Shown piece after piece: positions 8,446 through 17,846 of a stretch of DNA of 64,000 nucleotides. The stretch is taken from the NCBI GenBank assembly GCA_040772845.1, contig JAXGXG010000001.1:4712001-4776000 (forward strand). Reading direction: 5' to 3'. The stretch comes from PWXP01 sp040772845. GTDB lineage: Bacteria; Planctomycetota; Planctomycetia; Pirellulales; Thermoguttaceae. The notes beneath the pieces were generated by a model that saw nothing but the letters and a program-made list of their open reading frames with translations, had not been told where the DNA came from and made no database searches. Both the position numbers and the translations under genes were made by a program. How positions within the stretch are numbered: position 1 is the first letter of the stretch; every line of letters begins with the position of its first letter.

Positions 8446-9606
8446 CTATTCGGGTATTAAGACGCGGCGCAATGCGTTGACCGCGTGTTCCCATGAGCAG
8501 CGCGTCACTACAGTCTGGCGAGCCTCAGCACCAAGTTGGTGGCGTAATCCCGCATCGGCAATGACTTGACCTAAACACTGCGCGAATGCCTGCGGCGAAT
8601 CGGCGACGAGTATATTCCGACCGTGTTCGGCAGGAAGACCTTGACATGCCAAGGACGTTGCAACGACGGCGGCACCTGTCGCCCATGCCTCCAATACCTT
8701 GTTCTTGATCCCCGTTCCGGACTGCATGGGAACAGCGACCACGGTGGCAGCCCAGAGGTAGGGACGGATATCATTCACCGGGCCAGTAACTTCGACACGT
8801 TCCGCCGCTAGTCGTTTGACGGTGTCTGTAGGTTCGGCACCGACGAGTTGCACTGTCGTATACGGCAGTGCAGTCCACAGTAATGGCCCGACTTCCTCCA
8901 CGAGAAACGATGCCGCCTTCTCGTTGTTCGGATTGCCCATATATCCAGCAAACACGACTCGCACGTGTGCGTCCGGGACATTGTCCTTCGGGTGTGATGG
9001 CCGTACGAAGTAACTAGCATCCACACCGTTAGGAACACACGTGATGCGGCTGTGCGGGTGACGATTCCGGAAAGACTTGCAGTCGCTCTCGCTTACAAAG
9101 GTCACGGCATCCACATGGGGCAAGAAGTACCGTTCATACCGGGGGCGTCCAATCCTATTCTTCACAGCGCGGAGCCATGGTCGCCATTCGAATATCTGGT
9201 ACGGGCGGCGAGCATATTCGAGAACCGGATCATCGATCAGATCAGCAATGACATTTCCGGCACGCTCCGCCTCTGGTGAATACTGGAGCATCCTAGCGCC
9301 TGATAATACAACGACATCGAAGTCTGCCGCATATTGCGCCACCGCAGTAGCGAGTCGGGAGTCAAACGCAAAGGGCGCCAAGGCAACGCGACCGCGTCCT
9401 CGCTCGATAGGTGCCTCTTCTACGAACGGCAGAACATCGACACGAGCAGCCGCATACGCAGCCTTCCCTGTGATGTCTCCGGGATATGACAGTATCGCCG
9501 CCCTGTCGCCAGTCGCGACAAGCGTTCGGGCCAAGTGATAAACGCGCAGCCAATGTCCGTCTGCGATTGGCCATGGGAACCGGGTTGTTGCAAAGAGCCA
9601 TTTCAT
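8446..9606 (-). CDS. Glycosyltransferase, exosortase-system (TIGR03087-like) type
   Basis: A 386-residue GT-B glycosyltransferase. The start FATTRFPWPIADGHWLRVYHLA and the central EWRPW/DAVTFVSESD and CVPNGVD motifs resemble the PEP-CTERM-associated sugar transferase family, as does the product of 29782-30960. The donor-site region reads MQSGTGIKNKVLEAWATG. ATG 9606 (MKWLF) leaves a small gap after the upstream stop; an ATG at 9624 would overlap it by 13 bases. It probably extends the lipid-linked repeat unit. Confidence 0.87.
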   Translation of the reverse strand: MKWLFATTRFPWPIADGHWLRVYHLARTLVATGDRAAILSYPGDITGKAAYAAARVDVLPFVEEAPIERGRGRVALAPFAFDSRLATAVAQYAADFDVVVLSGARMLQYSPEAERAGNVIADLIDDPVLEYARRPYQIFEWRPWLRAVKNRIGRPRYERYFLPHVDAVTFVSESDCKSFRNRHPHSRITCVPNGVDASYFVRPSHPKDNVPDAHVRVVFAGYMGNPNNEKAASFLVEEVGPLLWTALPYTTVQLVGAEPTDTVKRLAAERVEVTGPVNDIRPYLWAATVVAVPMQSGTGIKNKVLEAWATGAAVVATSLACQGLPAEHGRNILVADSPQAFAQCLGQVIADAGLRHQLGAEARQTVVTRCSWEHAVNALRRVLIPE

Positions 9607-9611
9607 ACTGT

Positions 9612-10739
9612 TCAGGGGAGGCATGCCTCAATAGCCCGACAAAACTGTTGTGTACAGTGTTCCCAGGTGAATTGCGGCAACCGGTTGGTCCCGGCGACAA
9701 CTAGGGCTGCGCGGAGAGCATCGTCGCGCAACAGTTCTTTCAGGCCGCGGGCAATTGAGTCTTCCGATCGCGGATCGACGTAATAGGCCGCATCGCCGGC
9801 AACCTCCGGAATGGAAGTCTCGCGACTCGTCAATACGGCCGTATGCGAGGCAAAGGCGTCAAGTACGGGAAGCCCGAAGCCTTCACTCAAAGATGGAAAA
9901 CACACAATCTCCGCCCCACTCATGAGCACAGTCATATCGTCTTCCGAGAGATATCCCATCAGGATGCAGCGTCCCGCATCGACCATCTCGGCGAACTCGC
10001 GTGCAAGGTGGTTAATCATCGCATCATGCATTCCGATAACCAGCAATGCCGCATCACGCATTCTTGAGGATGTGAGTAATGCCCATGCCTTGAGGATACG
10101 TCGCGTGTTCTTTCGAGGATCTTCTCCCCCAAGAGCCATAACGTAGGGTCGATCGGCCTCCATGCCACAGACAGCCCGGGCGCGGTTTACTTCACTACCT
10201 TCCGCCGCCGGTCGGCAATTGGGATTCGGCCCCCAAGGATGCACCACTATCTTCTCCTCGGGAATGCCCATCACTTCGACAATCTGACGCTTGCTGTATT
10301 GGCTTGGTGTCGTAATACAGCGAGCTTTCCGAGCCGCATGTGAGACGGCAGCTCCCCAACGCAACGTACGACTTGATCGAAACTCCTCTTGTAGTGGGAT
10401 CAGGTCATGAATGGTGAGCAACGTCGGAACAAGGGAAACACCTGGCCCAATATTGGCAGGACAATGAAGCACATCAGCCCTCCCTATCCAGGCAGCCAGT
10501 GGAAGCCGTACTCGTCGCCAAATACCCCACCGATCGCCAAGCATTTCAATACGGCGTGCCTTCAGATTACCAGCAGGGAGTTCGTTCATTCGGTTGACAT
10601 TGCGATGGTACAATGTAACACGCCATTCGCTGTGTGCGCCAGCTAATCGAGCATACAGTTCCCAAAAGCACTTCCCCGTGCCACGTGGCGAGCCGCCACA
10701 CATGCTACGTCCGTCGACTGCAATTCGCACTTCTTTCAT
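9612..10739 (-). CDS. Glycosyltransferase, GT4-type (MtfB-like)
   Basis: A 375-residue GT-B protein beginning VRIAVDGRSMCGGSPRGTG, a pattern of GT4 mannosyltransferase-like enzymes that start with a DGR motif and a Gly-rich loop. HDLIPL, TPSQYSKR and SLSEGFGLPVLDAFASH follow in the normal order. It overlaps the upstream methyltransferase stop by 4 bases. The substrate cannot be told from sequence. Confidence 0.9.
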   Translation of the reverse strand: MKEVRIAVDGRSMCGGSPRGTGKCFWELYARLAGAHSEWRVTLYHRNVNRMNELPAGNLKARRIEMLGDRWGIWRRVRLPLAAWIGRADVLHCPANIGPGVSLVPTLLTIHDLIPLQEEFRSSRTLRWGAAVSHAARKARCITTPSQYSKRQIVEVMGIPEEKIVVHPWGPNPNCRPAAEGSEVNRARAVCGMEADRPYVMALGGEDPRKNTRRILKAWALLTSSRMRDAALLVIGMHDAMINHLAREFAEMVDAGRCILMGYLSEDDMTVLMSGAEIVCFPSLSEGFGLPVLDAFASHTAVLTSRETSIPEVAGDAAYYVDPRSEDSIARGLKELLRDDALRAALVVAGTNRLPQFTWEHCTQQFCRAIEACLP

Positions 10740-11584
10740 TCTTTTTCAAACACTGCATCGATCCCCATCGCCAGAGGGATCCGAGCTAGGACGCGACTCT
10801 CCCAATAACTCAGTGCCTGGAGTATCTTGAAGAAACGCCACGTCGGCACGTTGGCAATTAGCCTTTCAAACCACCGCTCCCTCCCATCATCACTCTTCTG
10901 GATACACCATTTCTTCCAGAACATCAAACAGTCTGCGACTTGGCCAATCACATGATACTCGTAGCGCTTGCGGACACAACGCAACCCAACGTTCCGCGCA
11001 TAGGCAACCACCTCCTTATGCGTTAAGCGTTGTATGTGCCCAACAAGATCACGTTTCAGATTATGGCCCACGCGAAGCTTCCAACCAAGCCAATGCAATG
11101 TCAGCACCTGCCCCTCACAAGGACAATGCAAACACAACTGCCCACCACGTCGCAATACCCGCGCCACATCACGCAGGAACGCCTCTGGCGATTCCACGTG
11201 TTCCAGCACGTCTAGAACAATAACCGCATCGAATGCCTCAGGTTCATATGGCAGTTCCCCAAGAATCTGCCGATATTCAACGTCCTCGCCCACCTCCCGC
11301 GCACGCTCCACATGCGAGCGACTTATATCACATCCAGCAACCGTTGCAGAAGGCAACCGTAATTTGAGTGTTCTTGCTAAGGCACCTTCTCCGCATCCAC
11401 AATCGAGAATGCGGATTCCGTCCTGCACATTAAGCGACTGAAGCACTCGCTGTACTTTGAGCGTTCGCAAGGTCCATCTTGCGAGAGGTATCACGTACTC
11501 CCATGCGAACCGCTTTGTATCGTAATCAATCGAAGCGGCTTCGCCGCGACCATTCAATCTTTTCAGTTCACGCGAATCTTCCAT
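10736..11584 (-). CDS. Class I SAM-dependent methyltransferase
   Basis: A 282-residue protein with a Rossmann methyltransferase core: ILDCGCGEGALA (motif I, about 59-70), GCDIS (motif II), FDAVIVLDVLEHV (motif III/IV) and RRGGQLCLHCP. It is probably a sugar or lipid-carrier methyltransferase, given its place between glycosyltransferases. The gap to the upstream interrupted glycosyltransferase gene is only 6 bases. Confidence 0.88.
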   Translation of the reverse strand: MEDSRELKRLNGRGEAASIDYDTKRFAWEYVIPLARWTLRTLKVQRVLQSLNVQDGIRILDCGCGEGALARTLKLRLPSATVAGCDISRSHVERAREVGEDVEYRQILGELPYEPEAFDAVIVLDVLEHVESPEAFLRDVARVLRRGGQLCLHCPCEGQVLTLHWLGWKLRVGHNLKRDLVGHIQRLTHKEVVAYARNVGLRCVRKRYEYHVIGQVADCLMFWKKWCIQKSDDGRERWFERLIANVPTWRFFKILQALSYWESRVLARIPLAMGIDAVFEKE

Positions 11585-12323
11585 TGTGTCTTAACTTGCC
11601 ACGTCTTGTGCAGTAGCGCAGCCAGTAGCAATCGCAAGAAGTGCCTTAGCATGCTTACACCAGTTGAATCGCGACAGCGTGCTGCGCCGCGCTGTGGCCC
11701 CCATTAACATACGCCGCTCCGCGTCCTCACTCAATACTGTGATACAGTCAACAAGTTCGCCTAAATCAGAGGGATCAAAGAGCAATGCACTCACACCCGG
11801 CTCACACATCTCATCGATGGCACTGAACCCGCGATTCCAATCATGCTTTGGACCGACGACAGGCAATCGACAGACCATAGCCTCAAGCACCACATTCGGA
11901 AAGGTATCAAAACGCGAACACGATACGAACACATCTGCGGCAGCCAAGTAATTGCCAACCATTGGTTGATAGCCAAGCAGACGCACGCGATGTTCAACGT
12001 GCAGCTTGCGTGCAGCGTTACTCAACTCTTCTCGTAACGGCCCATCACCAATAATCCACGCATAGACGTGGGAATTCCGGACAGCGGCAATTGCCTCGAT
12101 CACTTGCTGTGCGTTCTTATTCTCATCGAGCTCTCCTACGGTGACAATCACCATGGCATCATTCGGCGTATCCAAGGCATGTCGCACCTGTGTGCGCGTC
12201 AGCGTAACGTTCTTTAGAAGATCGTCCACCCCTTGTGGGCATACGACCCACGTGGGACGCACATAACCGAAGCACCGTTGCAACCGCTCAATATTTCGCG
12301 AACTCGGCACCAGTACATAATCT

Positions 12324-13665
12324 CAGTAGTTCCAAATTTTAGCTGAAAGCGTCCGGTGTGTCAGAAGGTGTTGCGTGGCCGGAGGTTACGTCGAGGATGC
12401 ATTGTGTGATTCCCATGATCACTTCGGCCACCCGCTGCAGGTTCAGCAGCATATCGCGGAATGGAAGACGCTCCAGATGTAACGCGAGTCGTCGTCCGTG
12501 GCGTTCCGAGAGGGTGGTCAAATGAAACCAGACCCAGACGTTGCGGAGGATCATCGCCAAGCCGAAGAAGAGCAGCCGCAACAGTGGATTGCGAGTGCAG
12601 GTGCGGATGCGTGCCTCGTTCATCTGGCGATAGCTGGTTTCGATACCGAACCGTTTGCGATACGTTTCGTACACCCATTGCGGGCTGGCAGGCCGGAATC
12701 CCCAAAACGCATACACGAACGCCCGTCGGCCGTGGCGTTTCCACTTGCCGGCAAGATTGCCGCACTTGACACAAATCCTGACGGTCGCGGTCTTGCCGTA
12801 CTTGGTTGCCTTGGACGCTTTCAGGGTGTGTGTGGCCCAACCGCTCTTCTTCCATTGGGCGAAGGCCCGCGTACCCGTCGCGGCTTGGCCCGCCTTCGGC
12901 TTGCGGCCGCGTTTGACAACCGGCATCAGAAAAGCGCAGCGGGCTGCCTGCAAATAACGGATGACTGCAACCGAGTAAAACCCGCGATCCAGCAGCAAAA
13001 GCCGGCATTTTACGCCCTGGGCGCGTGCTTGACGCAGCAGGCGACGGACGACCTCTTCCATCGATTCGCCGCGCTGTACCGGCGTCAAGGCGATCGTGAA
13101 ACGATGCCCGTTGCGAACCACGTAGCAGGTGGCGTATGCATGAAAGTGACTCGTGCCACTCTTCGGTTGGCTGCGATAGATTTCGTCGAGGTGCCGATGT
13201 GGCTCGCCATGGTACGGGATCAACGTCAGGTCGATCGCCAGCGTCTGTTTGCGCCGTCGCACGGCCTTGGGAAGGCCGTCCACCAGCGCCTTGTTCAACC
13301 GCTTCTCCAGTTCGTGATACTCCGGCAACGTCGCCACCAGCACGTTGAATACGGTCTGCTGTGTTGGCGCGCCCGCCAGATTCCGGCAAGCAGCGGAAAT
13401 GAAGCCAATACGGGAAGCTGCGTAAAAGAGGACATTCAGCAAGACCGACGCCCGGCATTTGTACCCATGGTCCTGCAACTGGAGATGCTGCTGGACAATG
13501 GCTCCGGCGCGGTTGTGGACTTCGCGGCATGAGATCGTACAATGGTTCTTCCGTGAACGCATGGGTTACCTCCTGGTCTGGACTTGGGTATGTGTGATCC
13601 CCTAAGTCCTTTACCAAAAAGCCCTTGCGTTCACCTATATCAAGTTACGAAATTTGGAACTACTG
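12324..13665 (-). mobile_element. Insertion sequence, copy 1 (1342 bp)
   Basis: The element is bounded by perfect 16-bp inverted repeats CAGTAGTTCCAAATTT and flanked by the direct repeat AATCT (12319-12323 and 13666-13670). It has one transposase gene, and a second copy of equal length lies at 47243-48584. The 5-bp duplication and DDE transposase fit an IS4-superfamily element (ISH3-like is my guess). Confidence 0.95.
12339..13562 (-). CDS. DDE transposase of the insertion sequence
   Basis: A 407-residue transposase. Catalytic residues are visible as AIDLTLIPYHG (first Asp), LLLDRGFYS (second Asp) and RFGIETSYRQMNEARI (Glu with the Y-R-E-K-like signature of the IS4 superfamily). Its protein is identical to the one at 47346-48569. 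It fills almost the whole element, and the long open frames on the opposite strand and in the second frame are shadows. Confidence 0.95.
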   Translation of the reverse strand: MRSRKNHCTISCREVHNRAGAIVQQHLQLQDHGYKCRASVLLNVLFYAASRIGFISAACRNLAGAPTQQTVFNVLVATLPEYHELEKRLNKALVDGLPKAVRRRKQTLAIDLTLIPYHGEPHRHLDEIYRSQPKSGTSHFHAYATCYVVRNGHRFTIALTPVQRGESMEEVVRRLLRQARAQGVKCRLLLLDRGFYSVAVIRYLQAARCAFLMPVVKRGRKPKAGQAATGTRAFAQWKKSGWATHTLKASKATKYGKTATVRICVKCGNLAGKWKRHGRRAFVYAFWGFRPASPQWVYETYRKRFGIETSYRQMNEARIRTCTRNPLLRLLFFGLAMILRNVWVWFHLTTLSERHGRRLALHLERLPFRDMLLNLQRVAEVIMGITQCILDVTSGHATPSDTPDAFS

Positions 13666-14271
13666 AATCTACAGAGTCAAGTGCCGCTTGTTCCACTCGG
13701 TATAACAACGACCGGTCGAGTCGCCGGCACATCCGCGTTAGCAGCCGTTGGTCGTGTGTCGCCGGTCGGTACGCGTGGGATTCGACATTCCCGAGAAAAT
13801 AACAAACACAGGTGGCCGGAAACGCTTGCTTGGATGCTAGAGCATATATTAGTGAATGCGAAATGATTAGGTCATTACCGGGAGCATATTCGCGCACAAG
13901 GCGTTTATAACGAGCTACCTTTCCCAAAGTCGGCAATCGCCAGAATACTGGCGTGGTTTGCACAGGCGCGTGCTGAAGACATATGACACCTGAAGGCAGG
14001 TTGAGAACATTGCCCGGTATATCGCCTTGGGGGTGTAATCGTGTTACGGTATGTCCGCGATGGCGCATTTCCTCCGAAACGCGAGTACAATACGTGGTAC
14101 CGCCGCCGGGACGATCGATTGCACGGAGTCCCTGCAATTGAATGCGAAGTGGTAGCGGTCGGAGCATAGGTGTCTAGTCCAGTAATGCGCTCTTGCGATC
14201 TACGAGGAACACGCGAGGCGTGTCCCGTGGCGCGGCACGTGGTGCAGTGAGCTACTACTTAGGCGCGTCCA

Positions 14272-15021
14272 TTATGCACGGCTTCGTAAATGCTGTGCAA
14301 CTCGCCTCGCGATCACTCCACAGAACGGGGAATAAAGGGAACGTGGCGTCTGAAGCATAGACGCCAATCGCCATTTGGTACGGCTGGCAGCCCACATGAA
14401 GGCACGTTGAAGTATGTTCCGCGGGCAACGTGGCACACCGTATTCGAGCCCACCGAGATATTCCTTACTGATTACTTCGAAGCCACAGCGTTTAAGGACT
14501 TGTACCCAAGCGGTAGGGCGCATGGCCTGGGGATTATGCATGCGAAAATGGGCAGGATTCCCGATCTGATGCACGGCTCGCTGTACAATCCCGGCGAAAT
14601 TTGGCGTTTCGACAATCAGTAAGCCGCCGGGACGTACCAAGGCGGCTTGTTGCTGCAACACGCTTCGCCAATCATGGAAATGTTCAATGAATCCGAATGA
14701 CGATACTATGTCATACTGGCGCTCAGGCACAAAATCGGCGAAGTCGCAGACATGAAACGTCCCAACGCTTAGGCCATCGTCGCGCAACCATCGGGGCAGG
14801 TCTTGCGCAGTCCGAGGTTCTGTATCGATGCCATGCAACTCATAACCTAATTGACCGAGCACGGCAAGGTATGTCCCAGGAAAACACCCAATTTCAAGAC
14901 AGGAACCACTCCCTGAGGGGACAACGCGGAACAGCCATTCCGCAATCATCGGCAATGGCTTAGGTGGAGCATCCAAGCCACGATAAGTGTCTTGCCAATG
15001 GGACATTGGAACCAAATCCAT
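14272..15021 (-). CDS. Class I SAM-dependent methyltransferase
   Basis: A 249-residue methyltransferase with motif I LEIGCFPGTYLAVL, then GIDTEPR, DIVSSFGFIEHF and RPGGLLIVETPN. It is of the Methyltransf_11/23 type found in polysaccharide loci. ATG 15021 (MDLVPMSHW) gives the usual short leader; MSHW at 15006 is possible, and a longer start at 15078 adds residues with no family support. Confidence 0.85.
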   Translation of the reverse strand: MDLVPMSHWQDTYRGLDAPPKPLPMIAEWLFRVVPSGSGSCLEIGCFPGTYLAVLGQLGYELHGIDTEPRTAQDLPRWLRDDGLSVGTFHVCDFADFVPERQYDIVSSFGFIEHFHDWRSVLQQQAALVRPGGLLIVETPNFAGIVQRAVHQIGNPAHFRMHNPQAMRPTAWVQVLKRCGFEVISKEYLGGLEYGVPRCPRNILQRAFMWAASRTKWRLASMLQTPRSLYSPFCGVIARRVAQHLRSRA

Positions 15022-15110
15022 GAGACAATCTCGGCGTTGTTGGAATGATGTTCTGAAACGGCATACGACAAAGAACACAGTACTCGCTTGCTACTGCGAG
15101 GGTGTGTCTA

Positions 15111-16655
15111 TTATCCGGATGCCTTGAAGCCACGATGACGAAGAAGATAGCCACGCAATCGCTGACGGTCGAGCGGTGGAAGTAATATGACGTAGGCCAG
15201 TAATGTGTATACTGCTGTGGCCAATCCAATCTTGAGAAAGAACACCGTCCAAGAGTTATCCGGCAATGTTAGGTGAATTACAAAACAAATGGTCGCAAAT
15301 GTTCCTCCGGCAACCATTCCAATCCCGCCAACCTGTAGCAGGTATGTGCGCCACGAGATGCCAATGGTAGCGCAAGCGCACCACGATACGATAAACGTAC
15401 CTATGAGTAATCGCGCTACTAAGGTCGCTGCTGCAATGCCCGCCAGTCCCCACTGAAAACGGAGTACGAACACAAGCGACAAAGCGATATTCGTGGCCGC
15501 TTCGGCCGCTGCAAGAGAAGCCGTGAGACGTACTCGCCCAAGTGCGTTTAGTACAGATGGGCTTTCACCCTTGAACAATAGCAACAGCTTGGAACCTGCC
15601 AGGAGTTGCATGACCAGTGCCGCCTGCCTAACCGAAGTGTCATCAAAACCTGGGCCGAGCATCCACAAGCGGATGAATGGTTCTGCGAATATGACCATGC
15701 CAACAAACGGCAGTAGTCCGCAAATGAGGCGTAAGCGGTTGGTTCGTAAGAATAGCCAGCGAGTGTCGCCCCGCTCGTCACGTGCAACAGCCCGTTGCAG
15801 GGCGGGAAAGAGGGTGGCTGCAATGTAGCCAAGAAATGTATCCGCGTAGAACACGACCATGGCCCCCACCGAATAGACGGCGGTCGCCGCGACACTAACA
15901 GCAGCGCCGGCAATTAGGAGGTCAGTCTGACCGATTAGTTTCACAGATATGCCTGAAATGAATGCCGCCAGGCCGTAACCAAATAGCTCCCTCAGGCGAA
16001 CCTTGCTGAAGACTACTGGCCAGAGTCGCAGGGCCGGATAGATATGACTGGCCAATACGTAATACCCAATCACCGCCAGTGCATGCGAAATAACTGAAAC
16101 CATGGCCAAGGCTGTAATGCGATATCCCAACGTGAGCGCTGTGACCGTCGCCGTCGTTCGTAGGGCGAGTAACAGCAAGTCGACGCCGCGAGCCAAGTCG
16201 AACCGTTCGTGGGCTGCGAGGATGCTGTCGAACACGGCCTGCAGGGCCGAGAGTAGTACGTTCACTGCCAGCAGCGGCAGCAACAGACGAGCAATTGTGT
16301 GGAATTCGGGCGGAATGGATGGGAAGACAAGCGGGAACAGCCAGCCCAGGCCCACGCCTGCGGCGATGGCGACCACGCCCAGACCGCAATAGAAGCCGAG
16401 TGCCGTGCGAATGGTCTCGTCCACCGCTTTCTGGTCGTCCTTGCCCAGGTACAGCATGATGAATCGGCCGGTACTGGCACGGATGCCCAGGTCCAAAAGG
16501 CCCATGTAGCCCGTCAGCACGGTCAGCAGACTCCACAGTCCGTACTCCACCTTGCCCAGCGTATGGACAATAAACGGCGAGAGGAAGAACAGGACGACGA
16601 GCGTCGCGCCGTGGCTGATCCAGTTCGCTGCCAAATTGCGAAGGTGCTTACGCAT
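15111..16655 (-). CDS. Wzx-type polysaccharide flippase
   Basis: A 514-residue membrane protein with about 12-14 hydrophobic segments, starting RKHLRNLAANWISHGATLVVLFFLSP as in oligosaccharide flippases of the MOP superfamily. The Gly/Ala-rich segment around IAGAAVSVAATAVYSVGAM is typical. ATG 16655 is the true start; the 19 codons upstream in frame are translated heptamer repeat (SFQLPTPSF). It flips the lipid-linked repeat unit across the cytoplasmic membrane before polymerisation by the ligase/polymerase of this cluster. Confidence 0.9.
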   Translation of the reverse strand: MRKHLRNLAANWISHGATLVVLFFLSPFIVHTLGKVEYGLWSLLTVLTGYMGLLDLGIRASTGRFIMLYLGKDDQKAVDETIRTALGFYCGLGVVAIAAGVGLGWLFPLVFPSIPPEFHTIARLLLPLLAVNVLLSALQAVFDSILAAHERFDLARGVDLLLLALRTTATVTALTLGYRITALAMVSVISHALAVIGYYVLASHIYPALRLWPVVFSKVRLRELFGYGLAAFISGISVKLIGQTDLLIAGAAVSVAATAVYSVGAMVVFYADTFLGYIAATLFPALQRAVARDERGDTRWLFLRTNRLRLICGLLPFVGMVIFAEPFIRLWMLGPGFDDTSVRQAALVMQLLAGSKLLLLFKGESPSVLNALGRVRLTASLAAAEAATNIALSLVFVLRFQWGLAGIAAATLVARLLIGTFIVSWCACATIGISWRTYLLQVGGIGMVAGGTFATICFVIHLTLPDNSWTVFFLKIGLATAVYTLLAYVILLPPLDRQRLRGYLLRHRGFKASG

Positions 16656-16750
16656 CAAATGGAAGCTGGGAGTTGGAAGCTGGAAGCTGGGGACGCGCTG
16701 ACGCGGACACAATCGGAGATCGGGACGCGGTGGGGCGGAGGGCTGACTGC
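16656..16750. repeat. Heptamer repeat array with core
   Basis: GGAAGCTGGGAGTTGGAAGC units precede the core GACGCGCTGACGCGG at about 16692, then ACAATCGGAGATCGGGA. The array starts immediately before the flippase ATG on the coding strand. Confidence 0.8.
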
Positions 16751-16836
16751 ATGAGTGGGTTCGTTTTCACTGAAGGCGATCATCACCGTAGCTTGGCGGT
16801 AATCACGCCAGGAAAGGTTTTCATAATTCGATGTGG

Positions 16837-17835
16837 TCATGGAGCATTTCCGGGCGCGGCAGAGACAGGACGAAGACGCTGCCAGTTCTGTATGAAGGTG
16901 CGTTCGGAAAGCACATCCGCAGCAGATTGCAGATAATGCTTGACTAGCGGGTCTCGCATCTGTTTCGGCAGTCGCTGATACAAGAGCCGCCCTGTGTCGG
17001 CAACGCTTGCAGCCTCTGTGTCGAACAACAGTTGCGGATAATCGCCTGCATTTAGTCGTGTAATGATGCCAGCCAGCTCTTCCTCTTTGGCTCGCACAAA
17101 CTCGAATGCATGTTCCCGTGACGCGCTGATGTTATTCGCGTCGAACAACTGAACAGTACCGTCAGGTAATACAACCTGATTGTCAAATATGGGAAAGCGA
17201 CCGTCCAGGTCCGCTAGCCCATGCTGCCAGAGTTGAATCATGTTACCGACGGCCTTTTCGACTAAAGCACAACACTCTTCTATTGCGGCACCGTCGCGGC
17301 ATGTGGCTTCGAGGACAGCACCTACAACAGCGTCGTTGGGAAAGCGCTGCTGCATGATAGCCTCGCGAGGTTTCGCCAAGTACGGACGCAGCAATCGTGA
17401 GACGTTAACATCGAGTTGTGGCAACCAATTAGGAATAATGCGAGTGGGTAGCCCGTCCATCACGCCCTTGGCGATACATGCCCTGTACCCCTCAATGTAA
17501 CGATCTCCGGCGCGCTTTCGGGCGTCGGGATTGCGTCGACTTAAGCAACGCGCCAAAACGGCTTTTGCGCTGCTGCGCACCCATCTCACTGGAGCAAGGC
17601 GCCCCCATCGCACAGTGAACCGATCTACATAGCGCAAGACTGCGTTGCGTTGAATGAACTGTACTTCCCGCGCAGAGCCAATCCGCAATGGAGGGAAGAC
17701 CTTCAAGACGATCCGATTGTGCGTATCACCGTACACGCGAGCCGCATGTCCTTCGCCAACGGGGACAAACCGCATCTGGCGAAGTTCTTCAAGTATCCTC
17801 TCTTCCGGCATTTCGGGATTGAACAGAGTGTCCAT
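16837..17835 (-). CDS. Kinase-fold protein, YrbL-like
   Basis: A 332-residue protein that resembles the protein-kinase-like fold: a Gly-rich start (VPVGEGHAARVYGD), a candidate ATP-binding Lys in IVLKVF, and HGLADLDGRFPIFDNQV followed by VQLFDAN as a plausible catalytic loop and metal site. The best match I can propose is the PhoP-regulated YrbL family. Phosphotransfer to a sugar, lipid or protein is possible but not shown. It lies between the flippase and a methyltransferase gene, with an 11-base gap on the upstream side. Confidence 0.55.
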   Translation of the reverse strand: MDTLFNPEMPEERILEELRQMRFVPVGEGHAARVYGDTHNRIVLKVFPPLRIGSAREVQFIQRNAVLRYVDRFTVRWGRLAPVRWVRSSAKAVLARCLSRRNPDARKRAGDRYIEGYRACIAKGVMDGLPTRIIPNWLPQLDVNVSRLLRPYLAKPREAIMQQRFPNDAVVGAVLEATCRDGAAIEECCALVEKAVGNMIQLWQHGLADLDGRFPIFDNQVVLPDGTVQLFDANNISASREHAFEFVRAKEEELAGIITRLNAGDYPQLLFDTEAASVADTGRLLYQRLPKQMRDPLVKHYLQSAADVLSERTFIQNWQRLRPVSAAPGNAP

Positions 17836-17846
17836 AGGTCAAGACG

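Larger units (their letters stand above)
11591..14167 (-). pseudogene. Glycosyltransferase (GT4-type) split by an insertion sequence
   Basis: The 5' part is 13666-14167 and the 3' part is 11591-12318, separated by the insertion sequence at 12324-13665 and one copy of the 5-bp duplication AATCT. Removing these exactly restores one frame (…DSVDYVLVPSSRNIE…) and a 409-residue protein. The N-terminal half carries GGGTTYCTRVSEEM and QHAPVQTT. The C-terminal half carries VGELDENKNAQQVIEA and SRFDTFPNVVLEAM, the GT4 donor domain. The first part now ends with a few IS-encoded residues (VVPNFVT), so the gene is almost certainly inactive. Confidence 0.93.

Noticed and set aside
12361..13617. Long alternative open frames (418 and 344 codons) in and opposite the transposase gene, repeated at 47291-48547 and 47376-48410
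   Set aside because: They are shadows of the DDE transposase in a GC-rich element; the recognised motifs are all in the 407-residue frame.
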